Shown: piece after piece, positions 7,643 to 14,645 of the stretch
How positions within the stretch are numbered: position 1 is the first letter of the stretch
How the letters are laid out: the number at the start of each line of letters is the position of its first letter
Assembly (NCBI GenBank): GCA_047623945.1
Contig: JBLHOT010000091.1
Location: 1 to 14,652, forward strand
DNA length: 14,652 nt
Reading direction: 5' to 3'
Origin: Arcticibacterium sp047623945
Lineage (GTDB): Bacteria; Bacteroidota; Bacteroidia; Cytophagales; Spirosomataceae
Position numbers and translations under genes: made by a program
Notes under the pieces: model-generated
Told to the model about the DNA's origin: nothing
Seen by the model: the letters and a program-made list of their open reading frames with translations, nothing else
The model's database searches: none

Positions 7643-8953
7643 TTATTTCTTTCTAAAAAAGACAGTGATAGCGACACCCTCAAAGCCAAAATGTTCTCTA
7701 ATCTTATTCTTCAAGAATCGCTCGTAGGACTCTTTGATATATTGAGGAAGATTACAGAAAAACACAAAAGTAGGTGACGGTGTTGGAAGCTGCATCACAT
7801 ACTTTATTTTGATTTGCTTTCCTTTTAGGGCTGGAGGAGGTGTCTTATTTATAATAGGAAGCATGGTATCGTTTATCTTAGAGGTCGACACTTTCATGCT
7901 TCGGTTGTCATAAACCTCCATCGCCTTTTCTATCACTTGGAATATCCTTTGCTTGCTAAGAGCAGATGCAAAAATAACCGGCATGTAGTTCATAGGTGCC
8001 AGTCTTTCCAAAACTTCCTTTTTCATTTGGTCAGCGGTTTTGGAACTCTTTTCTACCAAGTCCCACTTATTTACCATGAGTACAATACCCTTTTTGGCAT
8101 TATGAGCATGGGCAATAATATGCATGTCCTGAGCTTCTAGACCTCTTTCTGCATCCAATAAGATGATACAAACCTGAGAGTTTTCCATAGCCTTGAGGCT
8201 ACGCAAAACAGAATAGAACTCTATACTTTCTTGAACCTTGGCTTTTTTTCTAATTCCAGCTGTGTCTGTTAATATGAAATCATTGCCAAAAAGCTTATAG
8301 TGTGTATCTACAGAGTCTCTTGTAGTTCCGGCGATATCAGTTACTATACTTCTGTCTTTACCTAAAAGAGCATTCAAAAAGGAAGATTTCCCGGCATTTG
8401 GTCGTCCTAGAATAGAAATTCTTGGAATTCCTTCATCAGGGTTTTCAATACCATCATCTTCAAAATGCTTCACTACCTCGTCCAACAAATCCCCAGTACC
8501 TGAGCCCTCTGTAGATGAAATAGGGAAAACAGCTCCCATGCCTAAAGCATAAAATTCTGGAGCTATCAGAGATTGCCTCTCAAAAGTCTCTGCCTTATTA
8601 GCCACAACTATTACGGGCTTGTTAGTACGGCGTAAAATGTTAGCAAAGTCATTGTCCAGGTCAGTTAGGCCTGTCATGGTATCTACTATAAAAAGAACGA
8701 CTGTGGCTTCATCTAATGCCATAGCTACTTGGTCTCTAATGGCACCTTCAAAGGTGTCCTCAGAACCTACCACATAACCTCCAGTGTCTATTACTGTAAA
8801 GTATTTCTCTGTCCAGACGCATTCGCCATAGTGACGGTCGCGGGTTACTCCAGAAATATTGTCGGTAATAGCCACACGCTCTTCTATCAACCTATTGAAT
8901 AAGGTAGATTTCCCTACATTCGGTCTGCCTACTACTGCTACTATATTTGCCAT
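7643..8953 (-). CDS. der: Ribosome biogenesis GTPase Der (EngA)
   Basis: Cytoplasmic GTPase with two tandem G domains, needed for maturation of the 50S ribosomal subunit. The protein is 436 residues, the normal length. First G domain: P-loop GRPNVGKST (9-17), G3 DTGG (56-59), G4 NKAE (119-122). Second G domain: GRPNAGKSS (183-191), DTAG (230-233), NKWD (295-298). The C-terminal KH-like domain runs from about 350 to 436. All nucleotide-binding motifs are intact. The start at 8953 places the first strand (ANIVAVVG) directly at the N-terminus, as usual in the family. It has its own -7 box and a strong hairpin after its stop, so it is probably transcribed separately from the oxidoreductase operon upstream. 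Confidence 0.98.
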   Translation of the reverse strand: MANIVAVVGRPNVGKSTLFNRLIEERVAITDNISGVTRDRHYGECVWTEKYFTVIDTGGYVVGSEDTFEGAIRDQVAMALDEATVVLFIVDTMTGLTDLDNDFANILRRTNKPVIVVANKAETFERQSLIAPEFYALGMGAVFPISSTEGSGTGDLLDEVVKHFEDDGIENPDEGIPRISILGRPNAGKSSFLNALLGKDRSIVTDIAGTTRDSVDTHYKLFGNDFILTDTAGIRKKAKVQESIEFYSVLRSLKAMENSQVCIILLDAERGLEAQDMHIIAHAHNAKKGIVLMVNKWDLVEKSSKTADQMKKEVLERLAPMNYMPVIFASALSKQRIFQVIEKAMEVYDNRSMKVSTSKINDTMLPIINKTPPPALKGKQIKIKYVMQLPTPSPTFVFFCNLPQYIKESYERFLKNKIREHFGFEGVAITVFFRKK

Positions 8954-8973
8954 AACACTATACTTAATTTAAT

Positions 8974-8988
8974 CCTTTTCTGAAAAGG
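8974..8988 (-). other. Small perfect inverted repeat in the der leader
   Basis: CCTTTTC-T-GAAAAGG lies between the candidate der -7 box and the der start. As RNA it can form a 6-base-pair stem with a 3-base loop. There is no U run after it on either strand, so it does not look like a terminator; it might be a leader hairpin or chance. Confidence 0.35.
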
Positions 8989-8992
8989 GCTG

Positions 8993-9000
8993 CAAAGATA
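8993..9000 (-). promoter_or_regulatory. Candidate -7 box TATCTTTG for der
   Basis: On the minus strand TATCTTTG matches TAnnTTTG and is followed by GC; its last base is 40 positions before the first base of the der start codon. The identical nonamer TATCTTTGC occurs before era. No clear -33 element is visible. Confidence 0.42.
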
Positions 9001-9050
9001 CGAATTCCTTTCCTGAAAACAGCATACTGATTTTAAATTAACTAATTGAA

Positions 9051-10160
9051 TTAAAAGGGTTTACCGTGGGTAAGCTTTATCAGTTGTTTCATTAGTCCTG
9101 GGAATGTTTTGCCAAGGGCAATAATACTCGGAACGGCTAAAGGGTGTAGAGAGCTTTGCTGTAACCTATTTCCTACTAATAGGCGAGTTTTAAACTCCTT
9201 TTTCCAAACTTTTTCAAAATCCTGATGGATCTGTGAATAAGGCTTTCCTCGGTGTTTTAAAATTATTTCCAGCCACAGAAAAGCGGAGTAAAAGGCCATA
9301 CTCATGCCATTTCCAGAAAGCGGAGCTATCATTCCTGCCGAGTCTCCAGCAAAACCCAAGTTTGTACTAGAAGGATATCTGTGAGAAAATGTAATATTGG
9401 CAATAGAGAGAGGCTTCTCAAATAAGAACTCTGATTGCTCAAAAAGTGGAGCGATTTTGGGATTCGCCATCAATTCATTTTCCACAAAACTATCTAAAGA
9501 ATTTTCATGCTTTTTAAGAAGTTCTGTGGCAGCCATCAAACAAAGCGTGGTTTTGCCTTCCTCAATGTTTGAGCTACCGATATATCCCTTATTGAAAAAG
9601 TGAAGAGCTATTAAATGGTCAGGATGTTGGTTTTTAACGTGCCATTTCATGGCAAAATAAGATTGACCCGTGCTAGGTTTAGCCTTTATTTTAAAATTGG
9701 TGGTTTTGCCGTAGGCTGCAATAGTTAGCTTACTTTCTATAGAAAATTTCTTATTCGTACTTACTTTGTTGTCTATTACATCTGTGGCAGAAGTTTCACA
9801 ATGAATCGTCACGCCAAGCTCTAAAGCTTTTTTGTAAAGTAAATCTTCTAAAGTATATCTACTGAGTCCGAAACCACCAAGTGGCAGTTTAGTTTTAAGC
9901 GAAGATTTCCCGTTGGCTGTAAGTTCCAATTCATTTATAATAGGAAGATTCATGGCAGACAAAGGAATGCCTAATCGCTCTAGAAAATCCCATGATTCCA
10001 ATGAAATGTATTCACCACAGACCTTATGGCGGGGAAAGCTTTTCTTTTCTAATACGGTGGTGTCAATACCATTTTGTGCCAAAAGAATACTTAGAGAAAG
10101 CCCCGAAAGACCGCCACCAATGATACAAATTTCAGTATGTTTTATTTCTTCAGATAGCAT
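9051..10160 (-). CDS. FAD-dependent oxidoreductase (geranylgeranyl reductase / aromatic hydroxylase-like)
   Basis: Flavoprotein of 369 residues, probably the last enzyme of the prenyltransferase-methyltransferase-oxidoreductase operon. The N-terminal Rossmann motif GGGLSG (15-20) follows a beta strand and is followed by the E38 that usually binds the FAD ribose. The block RHKVCGEYIS (44-53) is typical of the branch holding geranylgeranyl reductases and flavin-dependent halogenases and hydroxylases. The second FAD motif, GFAGDSAGMIAP, is at 269-280. The start at 10160 overlaps the end of the methyltransferase gene by 19 bases, suggesting translational coupling. In this setting it could hydroxylate or oxidise a polyketide aromatic ring, or reduce prenyl double bonds. 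Family is clear, reaction is inference. Confidence 0.88.
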   Translation of the reverse strand: MLSEEIKHTEICIIGGGLSGLSLSILLAQNGIDTTVLEKKSFPRHKVCGEYISLESWDFLERLGIPLSAMNLPIINELELTANGKSSLKTKLPLGGFGLSRYTLEDLLYKKALELGVTIHCETSATDVIDNKVSTNKKFSIESKLTIAAYGKTTNFKIKAKPSTGQSYFAMKWHVKNQHPDHLIALHFFNKGYIGSSNIEEGKTTLCLMAATELLKKHENSLDSFVENELMANPKIAPLFEQSEFLFEKPLSIANITFSHRYPSSTNLGFAGDSAGMIAPLSGNGMSMAFYSAFLWLEIILKHRGKPYSQIHQDFEKVWKKEFKTRLLVGNRLQQSSLHPLAVPSIIALGKTFPGLMKQLIKLTHGKPF

Positions 10161-10837
10161 ACACTATATCTAAATGCCCAGTGCCACTTAATTTTTAATT
10201 CTAGTCCTAGTGCCTTTGCTTTTTTCTCCCAGTCGCTCCTCTTAAAGCTACGCAAAACAGAAAGGGGGGCGTCATTTTTATATAAGTAGGAGAAAGGAAA
10301 CAGCCAACTTATCCATTTAATATTAAAATAGGCCAAAGGATGTCTCTGAAGGTCATTAATGATAAACCCTAAACGAGAATGCTCTTTTGCCCAAAGTAAA
10401 TAATGGTCTAACTCTTCCTCGTTTAAGTGATGCGTAAAAAGGGCACAGGTAATAATGTCGTATGTATTTATCTCCTCCTGATAGGGTTTGGTTACAAAGG
10501 TGATATTCTTGAACTCATTGGTTTGTTGACGAGCATAAGAAGTGCAAAACTCATTTAAATCTACGCCCGTAAAATCTATGGAATGACCCTTGCTTTTCGA
10601 CCATTTAGCCATAGCTAAAAGGCTATCACCTCCACCAGAGGCCACGTCTGCTAAAGTATAATTCGATTGAGGCTTCTTTTTGATTAGCTTTTTTAGCGTT
10701 TTTAAAGTAGCTCCATGGCCTCCTAGATAGATATTAGTAAGTTTTAGTTCATAGAGGTTTTGACGAAAGTCTTTTTCAGAGAAATCGCCTAAATCCATGA
10801 GTTCTTTTTGATAGGAACGCTGTTTGAAGTTTGGCAT
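10142..10837 (-). CDS. Class I SAM-dependent methyltransferase
   Basis: Cytosolic methyltransferase of 231 residues. Motif I is LADVASGGGDS (62-72), a variant of the E/DxGxGxG SAM loop; the acidic residue after strand 2 is D93 in GVDLNE; a post-motif region, DIITCALFTHHL, is at 127-138. The likely start is the ATG at 10837, two bases after the UbiA stop. The frame is open to an ATG at 10891, but that would overlap UbiA by 52 bases and add a non-conserved stretch. The 3' end overlaps the oxidoreductase by 19 bases. Its place between a prenyltransferase and a flavoenzyme, divergent from a type III polyketide synthase, suggests O- or C-methylation of a phenolic or quinone product, like UbiE/UbiG-type steps. 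Substrate unknown. Confidence 0.88.
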   Translation of the reverse strand: MPNFKQRSYQKELMDLGDFSEKDFRQNLYELKLTNIYLGGHGATLKTLKKLIKKKPQSNYTLADVASGGGDSLLAMAKWSKSKGHSIDFTGVDLNEFCTSYARQQTNEFKNITFVTKPYQEEINTYDIITCALFTHHLNEEELDHYLLWAKEHSRLGFIINDLQRHPLAYFNIKWISWLFPFSYLYKNDAPLSVLRSFKRSDWEKKAKALGLELKIKWHWAFRYSVCYLKK

Positions 10838-10839
10838 AC

Positions 10840-11703
10840 TTAAAAGTATAATTTGCTCATGACCAAGTAGAAAAAGAAGGCATTCAGACAAACGGAGGCC
10901 AATAAGTTAAGCCGCATCGTATTCTTGAAATTGGCTGTCTCGGGGTTCTTCTTGGTCTTAATCTTCCACCAATTGATGTATATCAAAACCGGCAACATAC
11001 ATAGCAGGTAGGTGATAAACTGATTTTTTTGCAGTAAAACATATAAAAGGATGGTGGCGATGCCCACATGTATTTCACTGAATAGAAAAGTCTTTTGAAT
11101 ACCGAGTTTAGCACTCAAAGAAATTACGCCGTCTTCCTCATCTTGCTTATGCTGGTAAATTTGCGTGATGGGGTAGCTGCCGCCAAGCAGTAAAAAAGCA
11201 TAGGCAGAACCCAGCAGGATGGCTTTGCTATCATTGGCTAAAATGCCTCCGTCCACGGCCGAAATGGCTAATAAATAAACTACAATTCCCTGGAAGCTAG
11301 CAATGATAAAATAGCTAAAGACGCCATATTTTTTAAACCTAATTCCTCTATAACTATAGGCTCTTGAAAAGAGAATGTAGGACAATGTCAAAAGTGTAAA
11401 AGTTAGGTGGATCTGATATGCCAAAATAAGAGCAGCCAAATCCATAAGGATAGTTAGTACAAATAAGAGCGTATTGGGCGGCGGCGGGGCCTCGATACCG
11501 CCAATTGGCCCTTCGTCTCTGTCTTGGTAAGAATTATAACCATTGCTGGAGGGGTAGACTAAAAAATGTAGGATACCAAAGGCCAACCAGGCAGTAGTAC
11601 TTAATTCGCCTTCTGCCATATAAAGGCCGAAAAGGAAAATAGGCATTAAGAAAAAAGAGAAAGGAAAGCGTAATAATAAGATGGCATCTTTAATGGCCTG
11701 CAT
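10840..11703 (-). CDS. UbiA-family membrane prenyltransferase, divergent
   Basis: Integral membrane protein of 287 residues with about eight or nine hydrophobic helices, as in UbiA proteins, which attach isoprenyl chains to aromatic acceptors using Mg2+-bound diphosphates. The first loop motif reads NGYNSYQDRDEG (54-65) where the family has NDxxDxxxD, so two usual aspartates are G55 and N57 while D61 remains. The second reads QHKQDEEDG (184-192) where DxxxD plus G is usual, with Q184 replacing the first aspartate and D188/D191 kept. The helices and the position of both loops support the fold. It is the first gene of a three-gene operon with a -7 box 17 bases upstream, and it is divergent from the polyketide synthase. 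It may prenylate the polyketide, or have changed function given the altered motifs. Confidence 0.85.
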   Translation of the reverse strand: MQAIKDAILLLRFPFSFFLMPIFLFGLYMAEGELSTTAWLAFGILHFLVYPSSNGYNSYQDRDEGPIGGIEAPPPPNTLLFVLTILMDLAALILAYQIHLTFTLLTLSYILFSRAYSYRGIRFKKYGVFSYFIIASFQGIVVYLLAISAVDGGILANDSKAILLGSAYAFLLLGGSYPITQIYQHKQDEEDGVISLSAKLGIQKTFLFSEIHVGIATILLYVLLQKNQFITYLLCMLPVLIYINWWKIKTKKNPETANFKNTMRLNLLASVCLNAFFFYLVMSKLYF

Positions 11704-11720
11704 AGTGAATAGGTCTTTCC

Positions 11721-11728
11721 CAAAACTA
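11721..11728 (-). promoter_or_regulatory. Candidate -7 box TAGTTTTG for the UbiA-methyltransferase-oxidoreductase operon
   Basis: On the minus strand TAGTTTTG matches TAnnTTTG and ends 17 bases before the UbiA start at 11703, similar to the spacing before the GH13 gene. The surrounding 111-base divergent region is AT-rich; no clear -33 element is visible. Confidence 0.4.
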
Positions 11729-11790
11729 CATATATTTTAAAGATAAATATTTTTATTCGTGGGCTTCGTAGGTATCTTATCGCACTCAAG

Positions 11791-11798
11791 TGCCTTTG
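11791..11798 (+). promoter_or_regulatory. Candidate -7 box TGCCTTTG for the type III polyketide synthase gene
   Basis: TGCCTTTG is one base off TAnnTTTG and ends 16 bases before the ATG at 11815. It is weaker than the other boxes and is proposed mainly because of its position. Confidence 0.25.
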
Positions 11799-11814
11799 TC
11801 CAATAAATAACTGT

Positions 11815-12858
11815 ATGCCTTATCTTAATCTTATACAAACCATTGACGCACCCTTTACTTATTCTCAATCTGAGATGTCGGAATGGGTTTTAGAAGGTAT
11901 GAAGGGAGATGAAAAAAGAAAGTATAAATGGCTTCTTACTCATGCCGGAATTTCTCAACGTAGAATTATCTTACCAGATTTTGTCCCTGAAACTACAGAA
12001 AAGTGGCTGTACAAGGACAAATCTCATCCGCCAACTGTTCAAGAAAGAATGGCTGTTTTTCAAAGTCAGGCTGGGCAGCTTATTGATAAGCTCCAGGCCC
12101 ATTTTTTTGAAAATGCCCGACTAAAGAAAGAAGAGATTACGCATGTTATTACTATTTCATGCACGGGGATATCTGCACCTGGCTTGGATTTTCAGGTTCA
12201 ACAAATATTGGGTTTGGCATCTGATGTAACTCGCTTAAGTGTGAATTTTATGGGTTGCTATGCGGCTTTTCATGGGATGAAATTGGCGAAAGTGATATGT
12301 GAGGCTCAGCCAAATGCGAAAGTCCTCCTTGTAGATATTGAGCTTTGCTCTTTACATTTTCAAACGGGCTATACCTTAGATGAGATACTAGCAAATGGTC
12401 TTTTTGCGGACGGAGCTGCTTTTGTTTTGGTTTCTAATGAGGCCAAGGGTTTGAAAATGAATTCTTTTTTTCAGGAAACGGCTGCCAACTCCGAAAGTGA
12501 AATGGCTTGGCGACTGACAGGACATCAGTTTGAAATGCGATTGTCTACCTATGTCCCCGGAATCTTAGGTGACCAGATTAAGGGTTTTATGTCAAAGAAT
12601 GGTGGTGAAGAGGCCACGGAATTTGCTTTTCACCCCGGTGGTAAAAAGATACTGGATGCTTGTAGAGATGCTTTAGGTTTACAAGAAACAGATTTGACGG
12701 AATCTTACGAGGTCCTGAAAAACTACGGAAATATGTCTTCCGTTTCTATTTTCTATATTTTGAATCAAAAGATGAAATCAGAGGGTAAGGGACAAATTTT
12801 TACCGCGGCCTTTGGCCCGGGACTAACCATGGAAGGTGGTATTTTAGAATACACTTAA
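11815..12858 (+). CDS. Type III polyketide synthase (chalcone/stilbene synthase family)
   Basis: Homodimeric ketosynthase that extends a CoA-linked starter with malonyl-CoA and cyclises the chain without an acyl carrier protein. At 347 residues it is near the family's usual length. The triad is complete: C148 in FMGCYAA, H273 in FAFHPGG, N306 in YGNMSS. The C-terminal loop AFGPG (332-336) corresponds to GFGPG of chalcone synthase. The block after the cysteine reads CYAAFHG instead of the plant-like pattern, so it is a separate bacterial branch. It starts divergently from the UbiA operon and overlaps the transporter gene tail to tail by 15 bases. Likely products are alkylresorcinols, alkylpyrones or phloroglucinol-type rings; starter and chain length cannot be read from sequence. 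Confidence 0.95.
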   Translation: MPYLNLIQTIDAPFTYSQSEMSEWVLEGMKGDEKRKYKWLLTHAGISQRRIILPDFVPETTEKWLYKDKSHPPTVQERMAVFQSQAGQLIDKLQAHFFENARLKKEEITHVITISCTGISAPGLDFQVQQILGLASDVTRLSVNFMGCYAAFHGMKLAKVICEAQPNAKVLLVDIELCSLHFQTGYTLDEILANGLFADGAAFVLVSNEAKGLKMNSFFQETAANSESEMAWRLTGHQFEMRLSTYVPGILGDQIKGFMSKNGGEEATEFAFHPGGKKILDACRDALGLQETDLTESYEVLKNYGNMSSVSIFYILNQKMKSEGKGQIFTAAFGPGLTMEGGILEYT

Positions 12859-13737
12859 CTCTTGATACGAAATAAGAAGAATAGCCATAAGGCCTAAGGC
12901 CAATCCCCATTTATTAATATTTGAAAGCCTTTCTTTGAAAAACGAAATGCCCACAATGGCAGAAACGATGATGACTCCCATATTAAATATGGGGTAAACA
13001 AATGCACCACTGTTCCCAAAGGCTGTCAGTGCCAGTATTAAAAGATAAAACGAAAGGAAATTTGGTACGCCGAGAGTGAGCCCAGCTAATGCATTTTTGA
13101 AGGCCAATTTTTCTTGACCCCTAATAAGGCGATAGGCCAATAAAAACAAACCAGAAACTACAGCACCTAAAACCATGACCAAAGTCACAGGTACGGTAAG
13201 TTCTGGATTGGGTATGAATTTGAGATTTAGATAGTTAATGGCAGAATTGGTTATTCCGTACATTAAAAAGACGGCCAAGGGTAAATACCAACCACTTTTG
13301 TTACTTTTAGAACTATCGGATTTTTTATAAGTACTTAAGCCAACTGCAATTAAAGCCAAGAGTAGACCTAAATAATTCCATAAATCAAAAGCCTTAGCCT
13401 GAGTGTTATAAAGAAATAAACTGGCAGTAACGGGTATCACCAAAGACAGGTTGTTTGCCAAAGAAGTGGCAGTCATTCCAGCTTTTTGGGTCGAAAGGCC
13501 TGACAAAATAAAGGTGATGATAAACCCAAGACCTAGAGCGAGACAAAACCAAGTCCAGTTTTCTGCTAGGTTTAGAGAGAAGCTTTGCCCTTCGGGCATC
13601 AATACTAAGCCAGTGATAAAACAAACAGGATAATTAAACGCAATGGCCTGCAAAGTGCTAATGCCATATTTCGGAAAGACTCTGAAATTGACTAATAGAA
13701 TGACTGAGAAGAGGATGCTCAATAATAAGTAGGCCAT
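12844..13737 (-). CDS. DMT superfamily transporter (EamA-like)
   Basis: Inner-membrane protein of 297 residues with about ten hydrophobic helices in two similar halves (about 1-138 and 150-294), the drug/metabolite transporter layout. The halves are separated by a short hydrophilic stretch rich in K and S at about 137-147. The second half contains a PIFNMGVIIVSAIVG helix followed by FFKERLS, typical of EamA endings (F-x-E). It starts 5 bases after the era stop, so it is very probably cotranscribed with era. Its 3' end overlaps the polyketide synthase by 15 bases on the opposite strand. It might export a product of the neighbouring pathway, but the operon link is with era, so this is only a guess; amino-acid or metabolite efflux is equally possible. 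Confidence 0.9.
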   Translation of the reverse strand: MAYLLLSILFSVILLVNFRVFPKYGISTLQAIAFNYPVCFITGLVLMPEGQSFSLNLAENWTWFCLALGLGFIITFILSGLSTQKAGMTATSLANNLSLVIPVTASLFLYNTQAKAFDLWNYLGLLLALIAVGLSTYKKSDSSKSNKSGWYLPLAVFLMYGITNSAINYLNLKFIPNPELTVPVTLVMVLGAVVSGLFLLAYRLIRGQEKLAFKNALAGLTLGVPNFLSFYLLILALTAFGNSGAFVYPIFNMGVIIVSAIVGISFFKERLSNINKWGLALGLMAILLISYQELSVF

Positions 13738-13742
13738 AGTTC

Positions 13743-14633
13743 CTAATATCCAAAACTTTTTATTTTGTCTCTCTTCAATCGCCAGTCGGCTTCTACTTTT
13801 ATGTATTGTTGAAGAAAAATTTTCTTTTCAAAAAAGGTCTCCATTTCCAGTCGGGCTTCTGTACCTACTTTTTTAATTCTTTCACCTTTATGACCTAGCA
13901 GAATAGCTCTTTGAGAGCTTCTCTCTACATAAATCTCGGCATAGACCCTTATGATGTCATCATCTTCTTTAAATTCTGTAATGACAACTTCGCAGCTATA
14001 AGGAATCTCTTTTTTATAGTTCGTGAATATTTTCTCTCTCACGATTTCTGCAGCAAAGAAACGTTCAGGTTTGTCTGTAAGAGCATCTTTTGGAAAATAG
14101 GCGGGATGTACAGGGAGAAGCTTCACAATCTTTTGAAAGAGTCCTTCAATACCTATGCCCTCTAAAGCAGAAATGCTTAGGATTTCTCTTGGATTGAGTA
14201 CTTTTTTCCAATGCTCTATCTTTTCTTCTACTTGCTCTTGAGTGGCTAAATCTATCTTATTAATGATCAAAATAAGTGGGGCATCAGACCTTCCAAGCTT
14301 TTCTATGACATCCTCTTCGTCATATTTCTCATAAATGTCGGTGACAAATAAAACAACATCGGCGTCTTTGAGGGAGCCATGAACATACTCCATCATAGAG
14401 TTATGAAGCTCATACATAGGTTTTATGATGCCAGGAGTATCAGAATAGACCAACTGGAATTCATCGCCGTCCACTTCACCGTTTACTATCCCCATAATAC
14501 GATGGCGGGTAGTTTGGGCTTTGGAAGTAATGATGGAAAGTTTTTCACCTACCAGCTGATTCATCAAAGTGGATTTACCGACGTTCGGTTTACCTATGAT
14601 ACTTATGAATCCCGCTCTATGTGTTTTTGTCAT
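13743..14633 (-). CDS. era: GTPase Era
   Basis: GTPase that binds the 3' end of 16S rRNA and acts in 30S subunit maturation. The protein is 296 residues, the normal length. P-loop GKPNVGKST at 14-22, G2 region around QTTRHR (40-45), G3 DTPG (65-68), G4 NKID (125-128), G5 SAL (155-157). The C-terminal KH domain carries its RNA-binding loop GHKG at 247-250. All motifs are intact. The start at 14633 gives the usual short N-terminal tail before the first strand. The next gene, an EamA transporter, begins 5 bases after the stop. A TATCTTTG box lies only 4 bases before the start codon. Confidence 0.98.
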   Translation of the reverse strand: MTKTHRAGFISIIGKPNVGKSTLMNQLVGEKLSIITSKAQTTRHRIMGIVNGEVDGDEFQLVYSDTPGIIKPMYELHNSMMEYVHGSLKDADVVLFVTDIYEKYDEEDVIEKLGRSDAPLILIINKIDLATQEQVEEKIEHWKKVLNPREILSISALEGIGIEGLFQKIVKLLPVHPAYFPKDALTDKPERFFAAEIVREKIFTNYKKEIPYSCEVVITEFKEDDDIIRVYAEIYVERSSQRAILLGHKGERIKKVGTEARLEMETFFEKKIFLQQYIKVEADWRLKRDKIKSFGY

Positions 14634-14637
14634 GGGG

Positions 14638-14645
14638 CAAAGATA
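14638..14645 (-). promoter_or_regulatory. Candidate -7 box TATCTTTG for era
   Basis: On the minus strand TATCTTTG matches TAnnTTTG and is followed by GCCCC and then the ATG at 14633. If used as a -7 box, transcription would begin at or within a few bases of the start codon, giving a nearly leaderless mRNA. The -33 region falls outside the window. Confidence 0.35.

Noticed and set aside
7937..8140. 67-codon plus-strand open frame inside der
   Set aside because: Opposite the conserved second G domain of der; a shadow frame.
9913..10173. 86-codon plus-strand open frame opposite the oxidoreductase N-terminus
   Set aside because: Mirror of the conserved FAD-binding region; no start context or independent motif.
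10838..10891. Longer start for the methyltransferase at 10891
   Set aside because: It would overlap UbiA by 52 bases, while the ATG at 10837 sits 2 bases after the UbiA stop and gives a compact methyltransferase.
12880..12903. Short repeat AAGGCC-TAAGGCC near the transporter 3' end as a terminator
   Set aside because: Only a 4-base-pair stem (GGCC-TAA-GGCC), inside coding sequence and without a U run.
13406..13633. Overlapping small open frames on both strands inside the transporter gene
   Set aside because: They coincide with hydrophobic-helix codons of the EamA gene and show no features of their own.
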